A stretch of 64,000 bases of DNA from Leptospira ognonensis (GTDB lineage: Bacteria; Spirochaetota; Leptospiria; Leptospirales; Leptospiraceae), in the NCBI RefSeq assembly GCF_004770745.1, contig NZ_RQGD01000024.1, positions 1-64,000 of the forward strand, read 5' to 3'. Below the pieces are notes generated by a model. It saw only the letters and a list, made by a program, of their open reading frames with translations. It ran no database searches and was not told the origin of the DNA. Of the stretch, positions 25,394 through 35,072 are shown one piece after another; position 1 is the stretch's first letter, and each line of letters begins with the position of its first letter. The position numbers and the translations under genes were made by a program.

Positions 25394-26296
25394 ATGTACA
25401 TGTATCTAGCACAATTAATGAATCCATATTCTATAGAACAAATTAAAGCCCTTGAAGATAAAGTAAATTCATATGAGACTTGGGTTTTCTTTCTTGTGTT
25501 CGTTTCTGCGGCTCTTGCGTTAGTTGCAATTATGCAGAGACTGACTATAGCTAAATTAAAATCAAGCGATCCTTCTCAAATTAAATATTACCATAAAAAA
25601 ATCAAAGAAAAGCCAGTCGAAAAAGAAATCGAACCAAAGGTTCCTGATGTAAATACGATAACACAAACATTACCTTCCTCACCAAATGAAAATTTGCCGA
25701 AACCAAAGGACCTACCGGACCCTGGGCTTATTTTTAAGTATGTGATTACTGGTGAATCTGCTGAAAAAACGATAACAATAGGTCAAAAGGAAGGCACGAT
25801 TAAAACTTACTCGACAGAAGTTGTTGATCACCACTTAACGATCATGATTCGTGCATTGGATGCTTCACGTGGGCAGGATATTTATAATTTACCTGACCGA
25901 ATCATCGAAACCTATGTTCTCGATTTTCGCCGTGAAGGTAAGGTACTTATCGTTCTTCCAAACACAAAAGAAGTGAAAGAGATGGGCGCCAGAGAAAGGA
26001 TCTATATTCAAGAAGCAGCCGATGAATCTGGTGATCCAAATTATCCCACTTTAGAACCTAATCAGCCAATCCGATTTCGATTGGGGGATCGTTTAAGCCA
26101 GGATGGAAAATTTAAAGCAGGATATTTTGAATTTCATCTTTATACAAAGGATGTTGAATCGAAAACGAAAGCAGGAATTGTCAGAATCGAAAAACAGTTT
26201 TTTGTTCGTTTGTTTAAAATATATCCTGGTTACGACACCGCAAAACAAAATGAAGATGGTCTTTTCCCTATGATTGATCCATTCGCAAAGGTTTAA
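25394..26296 (+). CDS. Single-pass membrane protein of the tubulin-like cassette
   Basis: ATG at 25394, with GGGGAAAA just upstream, gives 300 residues. One hydrophobic segment (about 31-51, FFLVFVSAALALVAIM) is followed by Lys-rich sequence (KLKSSDP, KKIKEKPVEKE). By the positive-inside rule the long C-terminal part is cytosolic. A Pro-rich linker leads to a beta-rich domain (about 110-295) I do not recognise. It lies between the propeller and the tubulin-like GTPase, with gaps of 10 and 6 bases. I infer it anchors the filament or GTPase to the membrane. Confidence 0.75.
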   Translation: MYMYLAQLMNPYSIEQIKALEDKVNSYETWVFFLVFVSAALALVAIMQRLTIAKLKSSDPSQIKYYHKKIKEKPVEKEIEPKVPDVNTITQTLPSSPNENLPKPKDLPDPGLIFKYVITGESAEKTITIGQKEGTIKTYSTEVVDHHLTIMIRALDASRGQDIYNLPDRIIETYVLDFRREGKVLIVLPNTKEVKEMGARERIYIQEAADESGDPNYPTLEPNQPIRFRLGDRLSQDGKFKAGYFEFHLYTKDVESKTKAGIVRIEKQFFVRLFKIYPGYDTAKQNEDGLFPMIDPFAKV

Positions 26297-26302
26297 GAAT
26301 TT

Positions 26303-29300
26303 ATGTCTGATGTACAAAAATCGATCCAGAGAGTTCTTTCCGGAGATAAGCCTGCTCTAAGAAAATCAATCATTATTGGTGTTGGTGGTTCTGGGATGAA
26401 GGGAGCTCTTTCCGTAAAAAAATGGATGGAGTCAAGTCTACCCAATGAAGCATTCCGCTACCTACGATTTGTAGGAATTGACACAACAGATATTGAGACT
26501 AGTATTGAAGCAAAAGGAGCGAAGTATCGGTTTCCTTCTAATCAGTTTTTTCAGGAGGAGAGCAGGATGTTATACATACCTGCACCTACACCCGCAGAGC
26601 TCTCGCTAGATTTCTTACGTGACAAATATAAGAATGATCCATCTTTTAATTGGTTGCCAAATCCAGACGTATATGACATCTCAACGCGCGCGGGGCAAGG
26701 GGCTAATCAGACAAGACCGCTAGGAAGATTAGCCTATTTTTTTAATGAAGAATCCATTAGGGAAACCTTAATTAAAGAAAGAGATCGCCTAGCCTCACTT
26801 TCAACTAATCCAAAATATTTTCAGTTATTAGATGTTAAGGAAGAAGATCGGAAAGATGAAGTTATAAAATTCGAAATCAAGAACGGCATTAATAAATACT
26901 ACTTCAAAGATAAGATTTCTGTTGGTCGTCAGTTTATTACTTTAGATCCTGATAGCACCGCTCGCGCAATTTTAGCTCCACAATCCGATAAAGCACTAAC
27001 CATTGATTCCTTTCCTCTAGATGAGAATGGTTATTATTTTGAAGTGAATCCAAATCATTTTAAAGGGCAATCATTTACATTTAAAACAACACATATGAGG
27101 AGTTCCGCACAGATTTCCATTTTTATCACTTGCTCCATCGTTGGTGGAACTGGAAATGGAATGATTCTTGATATTGCGGCTTTAGCAAAAGATATCTTTA
27201 AAGATTTTTGGCCAACACCAAGAATTTATGGTATCCTCGTCCTTCCTGCTGCCTTTCAAAAGGTTGTTTACAATCGTAATGCGCGTGGGAATGCCTATGC
27301 TGCTTTAAAAGAAATTGATTATTTTATGAGCGGTAATTCTTTTAAAGCTGTCTATCCAAGTGGTAAGGAAGTTGAAGTTAACGATCAAATATTTGATAAT
27401 GGAATGTTATATCTTCTGGATATCGAAAATATGGCATCGAATTCATTGCAGGGTCGTGACCAAGTACAAGAGTTAACAGGTCAATTTATTTCTACATTTG
27501 TTGCTTCGACTGTCGGTGGAGCCATCGAAGAAAGAATGGTAAATGATTCTACTAGAGTTTCTATTTATTTGCCAAAGGATGAAACTTCAAAACGAAAAGC
27601 CTGCTATAATTCTTTTGGTATTTCAAGAGTTGTCTACCCCGTAGATAAAATGGCTCAATTAGGATTTAAGATAACGGCCGTTAAGCTCATTGAGAATTTT
27701 GTTAAGGAAGTAACTCCGAAACTATTACTGGAAACTATGGGCGATTTGAATCGTGGACTAGTCCGTGCCATAAGATTGAATTGCCTTTCGTTTTTTGAAC
27801 GCCTCTATCCTGATTATGAGTTAGATATGGGAGTTGAGTTCAAGTCCTATAAATCTCGTCTTGAACAATTTTTAGCTAAAAAAGATGCGAAAGGGGCTGT
27901 CAGTCTTTTAGAAATGCTTGCTAAAGATTATGGACCGCAAGAGCAGGAGAAGATCAAGAATAATTTTATATCCCGAATTACCAAAAGATCTCAATTAGAA
28001 AATGATAAATTAAAAACCATCATAACTGATGAAATTAATAAATATACAAATGATCCGATGAGGGGATTTATTTTTGCTGAATCGATTATTAATTTGATAC
28101 TCGAAAAATTAGAGCTATATCAAAAGAAATATTATAAGGAAAAAGTAAGTTTATCAAGGTATTCCGTAGAAGATTTTTCCAAGTGCATCGAAGCATGTGA
28201 AAAACAAGGAATAACGAATCCTCAATTATTTCAACAGTTCATTGCAATGCAAGATTTTAACTATCGTCAGCTTGTATTTGAGGCAATGCTTACAGCTGCA
28301 GAAAATTTTGTTAGAGATTTGAAAGCTTCACTCTTCGAGATCAAAAATAAAGAAATTGTGATTTTGAAAGAGAAACTTCTAGAATTGAAAAAGAATCTTG
28401 AAGTTGAAATTCAGGATGGGAAATTTGAAATTCTTGAAAAGAAAAATCCATTGTTTTTTTATCTGATAAATCCGGATGAGATTGATGCCTTTCTCAAAAA
28501 ATATTTCTATTCAAGATTGTCGATAGAAGACTTATGCAATGAAATCAATTTCTTAAAAATGGATCGGGAAGATGATGCAGTTCAGATATTGACGACACAT
28601 CTCATCGCAACGAGAGGATTAAAGATTTTAGAGAAGAAGCAAGATGAAATTATGGGCATCCTAAAATCAACATACTCTCATCTTCTAGACAAACCTGCTG
28701 AAGAAGTCAAAGCTGCATTGGCGGAAGAATTAAAATCGAGTGAAGACAAACTAGATGTTTCTGATACGACACAATTAAAAATTGAGATTGAAAACATTCG
28801 ATCAAAATTATTTCAGATTATTTATTCAAAACTCCAGGGCTTCAACTTTGAATCTATTTCCATAAAACAAGTATTAGAGGAAAAAAAGATTACACTGAAA
28901 AAATTGTTTGATAAGTTGGATACGTATTCAAGACCTTATATTAAAATCGATTCGCTTGGAACTGATGCGATGGAATACTATCGTACAGTAACAAACTTTC
29001 CACTAAATACCTATGAAGAAGGTGACGATGCTTCTGTCGCACAAAACAATGATCTGCCAACGAGAATGGACCATTATAAAAAGCGCTCGAATTCTACACC
29101 AGATATCAGCGTAGAAACATTTGAGGCCCCGACAGTTTGTAAGCCATATGAGATGCTTAGCATAGGTATTATGTTAGGTTTTCCGATTTTTAAAATTGCG
29201 AGTTTAACGGAATCGGTGAAGGACTACCATACCTTAATAGCAGAAAAAAGCCATCCACTCCATTGTTTCAATCATCCTTTAGAAGATGCGAAGTATTTCC

Positions 29301-30124
29301 CTGATCCAATGCGTAAGTTCAATTATCTAAATCCCGCTCGGTTATGGAATGGTCTTCTTGCTTATGGCATTCTTCAGCCAGGAACTGATGGTTACACATA
29401 TGAACCGGGATTAGCGGATCGTCTCAAAGAAATGCAAGCTAAAGAAGATTACAAATCTAATATACTAAACACCGAAAAAAAAATTATGGCCGAAGGTGGA
29501 TTTGAGTCCATTAGTCCAAAAACTCTAGTGCTTGCCATTCATACTTTTGCCATGCTCGCAAAAACTAAAACTGGAAAGATTGGATTTCGAAAGGATATAT
29601 CTTCGGTTATTAGTGATATATTGGACGGAGATGGTACGGAGGATAGAGCAAGTGAAAAGAAACTAACGAAAGCAGAATATATAAATAAATATCTAGCCAC
29701 TCCTGAATTTAGTTCCATGGACAAGTTAAGCGAGTTCTTGACCAAAGGGGAGCCTAAAATTAAAGGCTTCATCATATCTGAATTGAAAAATGTCATCAGC
29801 CGCACGAAAGGCATCGAAGAGGCAGGGGCCTCGATTTCATTGCCTAAGTCGAAAGTGCAAGCAACGGTACTTCCGATTTTTAAAGATCAGTATAAGTTCT
29901 ATGAATATTTTGAAAAATCAGGTTCGCTCGAATGGCAGAATTTATTGAAAGATGAAATCGTTAGTAAACTCGCCGCCAAACTTTCATCATATGAGTTTAG
30001 AATGGATTATGATCCTACATTGCTTGATAGAACGAAAATCCAGGCATTCCTAGAAAAGGAAAAAGCAAATTTACCTGAAGTGACAATTTGGGAAACGGCA
30101 GTAGAAAATAAGATCATAAAATAA
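26303..30124 (+). CDS. Giant tubulin/FtsZ-like GTPase with helical C-terminus
   Basis: This 1273-residue protein has a tubulin_2-type GTPase in its first ~440 residues. It shows the N-terminal strand-loop IIIGVGGSGMKGA (23-35), an AGQGANQTRPLGR block (130-142), the tubulin signature IVGGTGNGMILDIA (279-292; GGTGxG) and RGNAYAALKEIDYF (328-341). The family comprises FtsZ-like proteins proposed to act in membrane remodelling. The rest (about 450-1273) is mostly helical and charged, with coiled-coil stretches, and ends in a compact domain. It is much longer than FtsZ (about 380). There is no signal peptide. It starts 6 bases after the membrane gene. Confidence 0.85.
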   Translation: MSDVQKSIQRVLSGDKPALRKSIIIGVGGSGMKGALSVKKWMESSLPNEAFRYLRFVGIDTTDIETSIEAKGAKYRFPSNQFFQEESRMLYIPAPTPAELSLDFLRDKYKNDPSFNWLPNPDVYDISTRAGQGANQTRPLGRLAYFFNEESIRETLIKERDRLASLSTNPKYFQLLDVKEEDRKDEVIKFEIKNGINKYYFKDKISVGRQFITLDPDSTARAILAPQSDKALTIDSFPLDENGYYFEVNPNHFKGQSFTFKTTHMRSSAQISIFITCSIVGGTGNGMILDIAALAKDIFKDFWPTPRIYGILVLPAAFQKVVYNRNARGNAYAALKEIDYFMSGNSFKAVYPSGKEVEVNDQIFDNGMLYLLDIENMASNSLQGRDQVQELTGQFISTFVASTVGGAIEERMVNDSTRVSIYLPKDETSKRKACYNSFGISRVVYPVDKMAQLGFKITAVKLIENFVKEVTPKLLLETMGDLNRGLVRAIRLNCLSFFERLYPDYELDMGVEFKSYKSRLEQFLAKKDAKGAVSLLEMLAKDYGPQEQEKIKNNFISRITKRSQLENDKLKTIITDEINKYTNDPMRGFIFAESIINLILEKLELYQKKYYKEKVSLSRYSVEDFSKCIEACEKQGITNPQLFQQFIAMQDFNYRQLVFEAMLTAAENFVRDLKASLFEIKNKEIVILKEKLLELKKNLEVEIQDGKFEILEKKNPLFFYLINPDEIDAFLKKYFYSRLSIEDLCNEINFLKMDREDDAVQILTTHLIATRGLKILEKKQDEIMGILKSTYSHLLDKPAEEVKAALAEELKSSEDKLDVSDTTQLKIEIENIRSKLFQIIYSKLQGFNFESISIKQVLEEKKITLKKLFDKLDTYSRPYIKIDSLGTDAMEYYRTVTNFPLNTYEEGDDASVAQNNDLPTRMDHYKKRSNSTPDISVETFEAPTVCKPYEMLSIGIMLGFPIFKIASLTESVKDYHTLIAEKSHPLHCFNHPLEDAKYFPDPMRKFNYLNPARLWNGLLAYGILQPGTDGYTYEPGLADRLKEMQAKEDYKSNILNTEKKIMAEGGFESISPKTLVLAIHTFAMLAKTKTGKIGFRKDISSVISDILDGDGTEDRASEKKLTKAEYINKYLATPEFSSMDKLSEFLTKGEPKIKGFIISELKNVISRTKGIEEAGASISLPKSKVQATVLPIFKDQYKFYEYFEKSGSLEWQNLLKDEIVSKLAAKLSSYEFRMDYDPTLLDRTKIQAFLEKEKANLPEVTIWETAVENKIIK

Positions 30125-30125
30125 T

Positions 30126-31529
30126 TCATTTTATTTTATGACCGCTGCTATTCCCTAGTCCGTCGTAAGCGGCGTATTTATAAAGATCGTGTAAGGTAGG
30201 AAAATTGAAGGCGATAGATATAACTTGGTTTAATGTTTTTTTACTTTCCACTAACGATAACCCGAAATGAATGAGTTCAGTTGCTTGCAGTCCGATGATA
30301 TGGACTCCGAGGATAATTTGACTTTTCTTTTCAAAAACTAATTTTAGAAAGCCGCTTTCTGCACCTAGTATTTTTCCTCTTGGCATGTCAGAATAATTTG
30401 CCTTGCCCGTTTCTATCTCAAGCCCTTTAGCTATTGCTTCTTTCTCCGAAATGCCAACCATAGAGACTTCAGGTATTGTATATATTCCATAAGGAAAAAT
30501 TCCTGCCAAACGATCAAAGCCAGCGGTATCAAACATATGAGTTACCGCTATGCGGCCTTGGTCCATACTTGTACTAGCCAAAGCAGGGAAGCCAATTACA
30601 TCTCCTACCGCATACACATAGTTTAGCGATGATTGATAATGTTCATTTACTTCTATTGCTTCTCTTTTTCCAATTTTCACTCCATTTGACTCTAATCCAA
30701 GTCCTTTTGTACGTCCACTTCTACCCGCAGCAAAGAGGAACATGTCTACTTTCAGAATTTCACCCGTTGATAAATGAATTCTATAAAGATCCTCAAGTTC
30801 ATTTGGTTCTTCAATTTTTATCAATTCAGAATTGAAAATAACTTCTATTCTGTCTGATCTCATTTGTTGGACTAAACTGGAAGATATTTCACTATCAAGA
30901 AATGGTAATATTTCATCTCTTGAATCTACCAGGTAGACAGGAATTCCAATGGTCGCAAAAATCGTGGTATATTCACATCCAATGACACCGGCCCCTAATA
31001 CGCATAACGATTTTGGAAATCTTTTTAAATTTAGTATCGTATCCGAGTCATGAATCCTTTCTCCATCGAAGGGAATGTTGGATGGTCGAAATGGGTAAGA
31101 TCCAGTAGCAATTAGTATGTGATCTGCAGAAATTGTTTCAGACGAAGTTCCATGAATGAGGACTTGATGGTTACCAATGAATTCGGCTTTACCATTGATA
31201 AAATCTATACCGTGCTTCGAAATATTTTTAACGATTGCATTTACCTCTGAATTTGTTACGTAATTTCTTCGAAAATAAAAATCTTCAATTGAGGCATGAC
31301 GGCTCAGGTCTTTATCGACTCCAAAAATTCCCTTATCATTTTTTCCTGAAAGAAAGAGCGCGGTTTCCTTCAGCGTTTTTGATGGCAAAGTGCCTGTGTG
31401 CACACCTGCCCCACCTGGAGCAATCGCCATCTCTACAAGCGCCACTTTTTTCCCAAAATATGAGGCCTTGGCCGCAGCCTTTTCGCCAGCAGGACCCGCT
31501 CCAATTACGATTAGGTCATAATGTTTCAT
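30126..31529 (-). CDS. SthA-like soluble pyridine nucleotide transhydrogenase
   Basis: This 467-residue class I flavoprotein disulfide-reductase fold has an FAD-binding GAGPAGEKAA motif, an NAD(P) motif VLGAGVIGCEYTTIF, and the FAD-contacting VYAVGDVIGFPALAST. The redox box is altered to GGAGVHTGTLPSK: both cysteines are missing, whereas E. coli SthA keeps one. Dihydrolipoamide dehydrogenase activity is therefore excluded, and NAD(P)H transhydrogenase activity fits. It converges with the tubulin-like gene with a 1-base gap. A palindromic element lies upstream. Confidence 0.8.
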   Translation of the reverse strand: MKHYDLIVIGAGPAGEKAAAKASYFGKKVALVEMAIAPGGAGVHTGTLPSKTLKETALFLSGKNDKGIFGVDKDLSRHASIEDFYFRRNYVTNSEVNAIVKNISKHGIDFINGKAEFIGNHQVLIHGTSSETISADHILIATGSYPFRPSNIPFDGERIHDSDTILNLKRFPKSLCVLGAGVIGCEYTTIFATIGIPVYLVDSRDEILPFLDSEISSSLVQQMRSDRIEVIFNSELIKIEEPNELEDLYRIHLSTGEILKVDMFLFAAGRSGRTKGLGLESNGVKIGKREAIEVNEHYQSSLNYVYAVGDVIGFPALASTSMDQGRIAVTHMFDTAGFDRLAGIFPYGIYTIPEVSMVGISEKEAIAKGLEIETGKANYSDMPRGKILGAESGFLKLVFEKKSQIILGVHIIGLQATELIHFGLSLVESKKTLNQVISIAFNFPTLHDLYKYAAYDGLGNSSGHKIK

Positions 31530-31554
31530 GTTACCGTGCCTTGGTGAGAGAATC

Positions 31555-31590
31555 TCTAGTTCCCCGCCCTGAAATGGGTGGGGAACTAGA
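31555..31590. repeat. REP-like palindromic hairpin
   Basis: CTAGTTCCCC (31556-31565) pairs perfectly with GGGGAACTAG (31580-31589), continued by a wobble and CCC/GGG around a six-base TGAAAT loop; T31555-A31590 extends it. It is not followed by a T run on either strand, so it is unlikely to be a terminator. It sits between sthA-like and the small exported protein. Confidence 0.6.
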
Positions 31591-31737
31591 ACCCGCCACC
31601 CAATGGATTCCTTTTAACATATTTGAACGAAGAAAACAATCTGATTCCAGATGATGCCTATTTTTCTGAGGGAAAGTGCGCTTTTCTGCTTTCTTTTAGC
31701 CGATTGACTTTTCCATAAAGAGGCTTACAATCAAAAC

Positions 31738-32004
31738 ATGCGACTTCTAATCTTTCTATGCTTTCTATTTTCGTCTATGCTTTTGGCCGAGAAAGTGGAT
31801 TCCCGTTGTACAGCCGAATGTCGAAATAAAGGTTACCAATACCATTATTGTGAAATGAAATGCTTGAATGGAAATACCCCTTCGGAAAAAGAACGCGATA
31901 CGAGCCATGCACCGCTTGAGAGTGAGATTGATTCTAAATGCATGAACCTCTGTATCAAAGAAAAAAAACAGTATAACGTGTGTGAAGTGAAGTGTCGATA
32001 TTAA
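31738..32004 (+). CDS. Small exported twin CX3C-x9-CX3C protein
   Basis: The 88-residue protein has a signal peptide (MRLLIFLCFLFSSMLLA) and then two homologous halves: SRCTAECRNKGYQYHYCEMK and SKCMNLCIKEKKQYNVCEVK, each CX3C-x9-CX3C. The linker is polar. Four cysteines per half would make two disulfides in an antiparallel helical hairpin, as in CHCH or small Tim proteins. It overlaps the start of the ABC ATPase gene (GTG at 31992) by 13 bases, so it may be the exported cargo or a periplasmic partner of that system. The function is not known. Confidence 0.7.
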   Translation: MRLLIFLCFLFSSMLLAEKVDSRCTAECRNKGYQYHYCEMKCLNGNTPSEKERDTSHAPLESEIDSKCMNLCIKEKKQYNVCEVKCRY

Positions 32005-32729
32005 ACGAAAAAACTTTAAATAAATCACCCTTGATTTTGCAAGCCATAGGTATCAGTAAAACCTATCGCATGGGAGAGCTCGAACTCGTCGCTTTGGATG
32101 CGGTGTCCTTGGATTTAAATAGAGGAGAGCTCGTCGTATTGCTTGGGCCTTCTGGTAGCGGGAAGTCGACATTACTTAATATTCTAGGTGGTCTTGACTC
32201 CCCCTCAAAAGGAAAGGTTCGTTTTGAAGGAAAGGAAATTTCTCTCGGAGGTGAAGATGATTTAACCGATTATAGAAGGCGTTACGTAGGTTTTGTATTT
32301 CAGTTTTATAATCTTATTCCAAGTTTAACCTCAAAAGAAAACGTATTGCTTGTTACCGAACTTAGCGAGAAATCAATGTCAGCCGAAGCCGCATTAAGTT
32401 TAGTCGACATGGGTGATCGAATGGATCATTTCCCTTCACAGCTTTCTGGCGGAGAACAACAGCGTGTTGCGATCGCAAGAGCTATTGCTAAAAATCCAGA
32501 TTTATTACTTTGTGATGAACCAACAGGTGCACTTGATTTTAAAACCGGTAAAATTGTCTTGGATGCCATCGAAAAAGTAAATCGCGAATTGCATACGACA
32601 ACAATCATCATCACCCATAATGAAGCAATTGCACAAATTGCCGATCGCATTATCAAAGTAAGGGATGGAAAGATTGTATCCGATAAGGTAAATACACATA
32701 AATTAAAAACCGAAGAAATCTCTTGGTGA
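31992..32729 (+). CDS. ABC transporter ATP-binding protein, LolD/MacB type
   Basis: This 245-residue cytosolic ATPase has Walker A LGPSGSGKST, Q-loop FQFYNLIP, signature LSGGEQQRVAIARA, Walker B LLLCDEPTGALD and the H-loop ITHN. It belongs to the LolD/MacB/FtsE group, which powers FtsX-type permeases (mechanotransmission or lipoprotein release). Start GTG 31992 lies inside the small cysteine-rich gene; a later TTG (32031) is an alternative. It ends with a GTGA overlap to the permease. Confidence 0.92.
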   Translation: MSILNEKTLNKSPLILQAIGISKTYRMGELELVALDAVSLDLNRGELVVLLGPSGSGKSTLLNILGGLDSPSKGKVRFEGKEISLGGEDDLTDYRRRYVGFVFQFYNLIPSLTSKENVLLVTELSEKSMSAEAALSLVDMGDRMDHFPSQLSGGEQQRVAIARAIAKNPDLLLCDEPTGALDFKTGKIVLDAIEKVNRELHTTTIIITHNEAIAQIADRIIKVRDGKIVSDKVNTHKLKTEEISW

Positions 32730-35071
32730 AAACGTTAAATCTTAAGCTGTTACGTGATTTGAGGAATATGAGATTCCAGGCAATCACCATCGGTTTCGTA
32801 ATCGTTGCTGGTATTACGTATTTAGTTGGTTCTCTCGCCTCGTATCACTCTCTTCACGCTGCTAGAGAAAGTTTTTATGCCAATCAGAGATTTGCCGAAG
32901 GATTCGTTTATCTCAATCGCGCGCCCAATCATATTACGAAACAAATTGAGGCAATTGAGGGTTTAGATATTATTGAAAGTAGAATTTCAAAGGAAGTTGT
33001 CCTTGATTTCCCAGGCGAGATCCTACCATCAGCAGCATTGCTTATATCTTTGTCAGAGAACTTAAATCAGGTGATTGTTAGATCAGGAAGGATCCCTGAC
33101 AATGCCGATGAAGTTATCGTTAGCGAAAGTTTTGCTAAAGCGAATCATTTTGTTCCTGGGTCTTATCTGGTTGCCATTATTAATGGAAAAAAAACGAAAC
33201 TTACCATCACAGGAACAGCTCTGTCTCCGGAGTTTGTATATGTCTTTCGACCAGGAAGTCTGATGCCCGATGACAAACATTATGGAATACTATGGATGAA
33301 AAGAGATGCAATCGAAGCTGCATTAAATATGGAAGGTGCTTTTAATCAAATTATATTTAATTTCTCAGTGGATGGTACAGGTAAACGAAATATTGCTTTA
33401 AAACATATTGATTCCGTGTTAAAGCCATTTGGTGGAATAGGTGCCAATGAACGTAACAAACTTCCTTCAGATTCTTTTTTGAAAGATGAATTCAAACAGT
33501 TGAGAACGACAGCTGTCTTTTTACCTTCGATTTTTCTTGCAGTAGCTGCTTTTTTATTACATATTATCACCAGTCGATTGATCTCAAAAGAAAGAGAACA
33601 GATTGCTACCTTAAAAGCATTAGGCTATTCTAATAATGAAATTTGTTTACATTACTTAAAGCTGATTTCTGTAATCACAACTGCGAGTGCGATTACAGGG
33701 ATCTCATTAGGATTTTATATTGGGATTCTATTAACGAATCTATACGGAGAATATTATCACTTCCCTAATCTAAAGCCAAGTTTCCCATTCTATTTGGTGA
33801 TCGTTGGGTTCTGTATCGGTCTTCTATCTGGACTTTTAGGCTCCTTAACATCACTTCTATCGATCATAAAACTAGATCCTGCTTCTGCCATGCGTCCACC
33901 CTCACCAGAGGTATATCAGTTTCATTGGATGGAAAGGTTAATTCCAAAACTCAGATCTCGTATGCGCATGGTAATTAGAAATTTATTTAAGAGGCCCTTA
34001 CGAACCATATTAACGATACTCGGACTTTCCATGTCTGTGATGATTATGATTCTTGGGAGTTTTATTAAAGATACAATTTCTGTGCTCATGGAGACTCAAT
34101 TCGAATTGATCCAAAGAGAATCTATATCTATAGTTTTTCCAACTATTGTTAAAGAGAATGTATCCTTAGAAATACTCGGAAATCACGGGGTTCTTGAAGC
34201 AGAAGGTATAAGAATCGTACCAGTGAAATTGAAAAATGGAAATTTAACAAAAGACACGGTGTTATATGGTCTATCACCCGATTCCCAATTGCGAAGAAAT
34301 CTAGACCGTAGTTTAAAGAAAATTTCCCTTCCACTAGAAGGATTACTCGTAAACCAAACTTTGGCTGAAAAGCTAAATCTTCAGGTGGGTGACAAGATTT
34401 GGTTAGAAGTGTTAGAAGGCAATCGTTCCGAAAAGGAAGTGACTGTTGTTGCGTTGGTAAATGAATTCCTTGGCCAAGGATTGTATATGAACAGGAAAGA
34501 TGTAAACAGTATGCTCCTTGAAGGAAATGTCATCAATCAAATATACCTTAGAATGGATCCGTTGGAAGAAAATCGATTTATTCAAAAGTCAAAGGAATTA
34601 CCGAAAGTTTCAGGAATCGTTAGCAAATCTGGTTTATTAAGGGCTTTCAAAGATATGATGGTGAGAACTATGCAATCGACTTCGTTTTTTATAACTCTTT
34701 TCACTGCGATCATTTCTATCGGAGTTGTATTTAATACAGCGATGATTGCACTTTCAGAAAGAACTTACGAACTGGGAAGTTTGAGAATTCTTGGTTTTTC
34801 GATGAACGAAGTTTTTGAAATTTTAGTATATGAACTAATGATCTTAATCATTGCGGCGATTCCATTCGGATGCCTCTTTGGCTATTACATATCAAACTTG
34901 ATGGTGAATATGAATGATACAGAAGGTTTTCGTATCCCCGCTACCGTTTCAGCCTCAACTTACTTGAGCGCTATTGGTCTCATGTTGTTTACTTCTGGAA
35001 TTAGTTTTGTAATTTTATATAGAAAATTAAAATCGATGGATCTTCTAAGCGTCCTAAAGGTAAGGGAATAA
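32726..35071 (+). CDS. FtsX/MacB-type ABC permease
   Basis: This 781-residue protein has the repeated topology of FtsX-domain permeases: an N-terminal membrane helix (about 18-38), a large periplasmic domain (about 45-245), three helices including SKEREQIATLKALGYSNNEI, then a second similar half ending in GSLRILGFSMNEVFEILVYE. The coupling-helix-like ERTYELGSLRILG and EREQIATLKALG motifs match this family. GTG at 32726 (GTGA) is coupled to the ATPase. The substrate is unknown. Confidence 0.88.
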   Translation: MKTLNLKLLRDLRNMRFQAITIGFVIVAGITYLVGSLASYHSLHAARESFYANQRFAEGFVYLNRAPNHITKQIEAIEGLDIIESRISKEVVLDFPGEILPSAALLISLSENLNQVIVRSGRIPDNADEVIVSESFAKANHFVPGSYLVAIINGKKTKLTITGTALSPEFVYVFRPGSLMPDDKHYGILWMKRDAIEAALNMEGAFNQIIFNFSVDGTGKRNIALKHIDSVLKPFGGIGANERNKLPSDSFLKDEFKQLRTTAVFLPSIFLAVAAFLLHIITSRLISKEREQIATLKALGYSNNEICLHYLKLISVITTASAITGISLGFYIGILLTNLYGEYYHFPNLKPSFPFYLVIVGFCIGLLSGLLGSLTSLLSIIKLDPASAMRPPSPEVYQFHWMERLIPKLRSRMRMVIRNLFKRPLRTILTILGLSMSVMIMILGSFIKDTISVLMETQFELIQRESISIVFPTIVKENVSLEILGNHGVLEAEGIRIVPVKLKNGNLTKDTVLYGLSPDSQLRRNLDRSLKKISLPLEGLLVNQTLAEKLNLQVGDKIWLEVLEGNRSEKEVTVVALVNEFLGQGLYMNRKDVNSMLLEGNVINQIYLRMDPLEENRFIQKSKELPKVSGIVSKSGLLRAFKDMMVRTMQSTSFFITLFTAIISIGVVFNTAMIALSERTYELGSLRILGFSMNEVFEILVYELMILIIAAIPFGCLFGYYISNLMVNMNDTEGFRIPATVSASTYLSAIGLMLFTSGISFVILYRKLKSMDLLSVLKVRE

Positions 35072-35072
35072 G

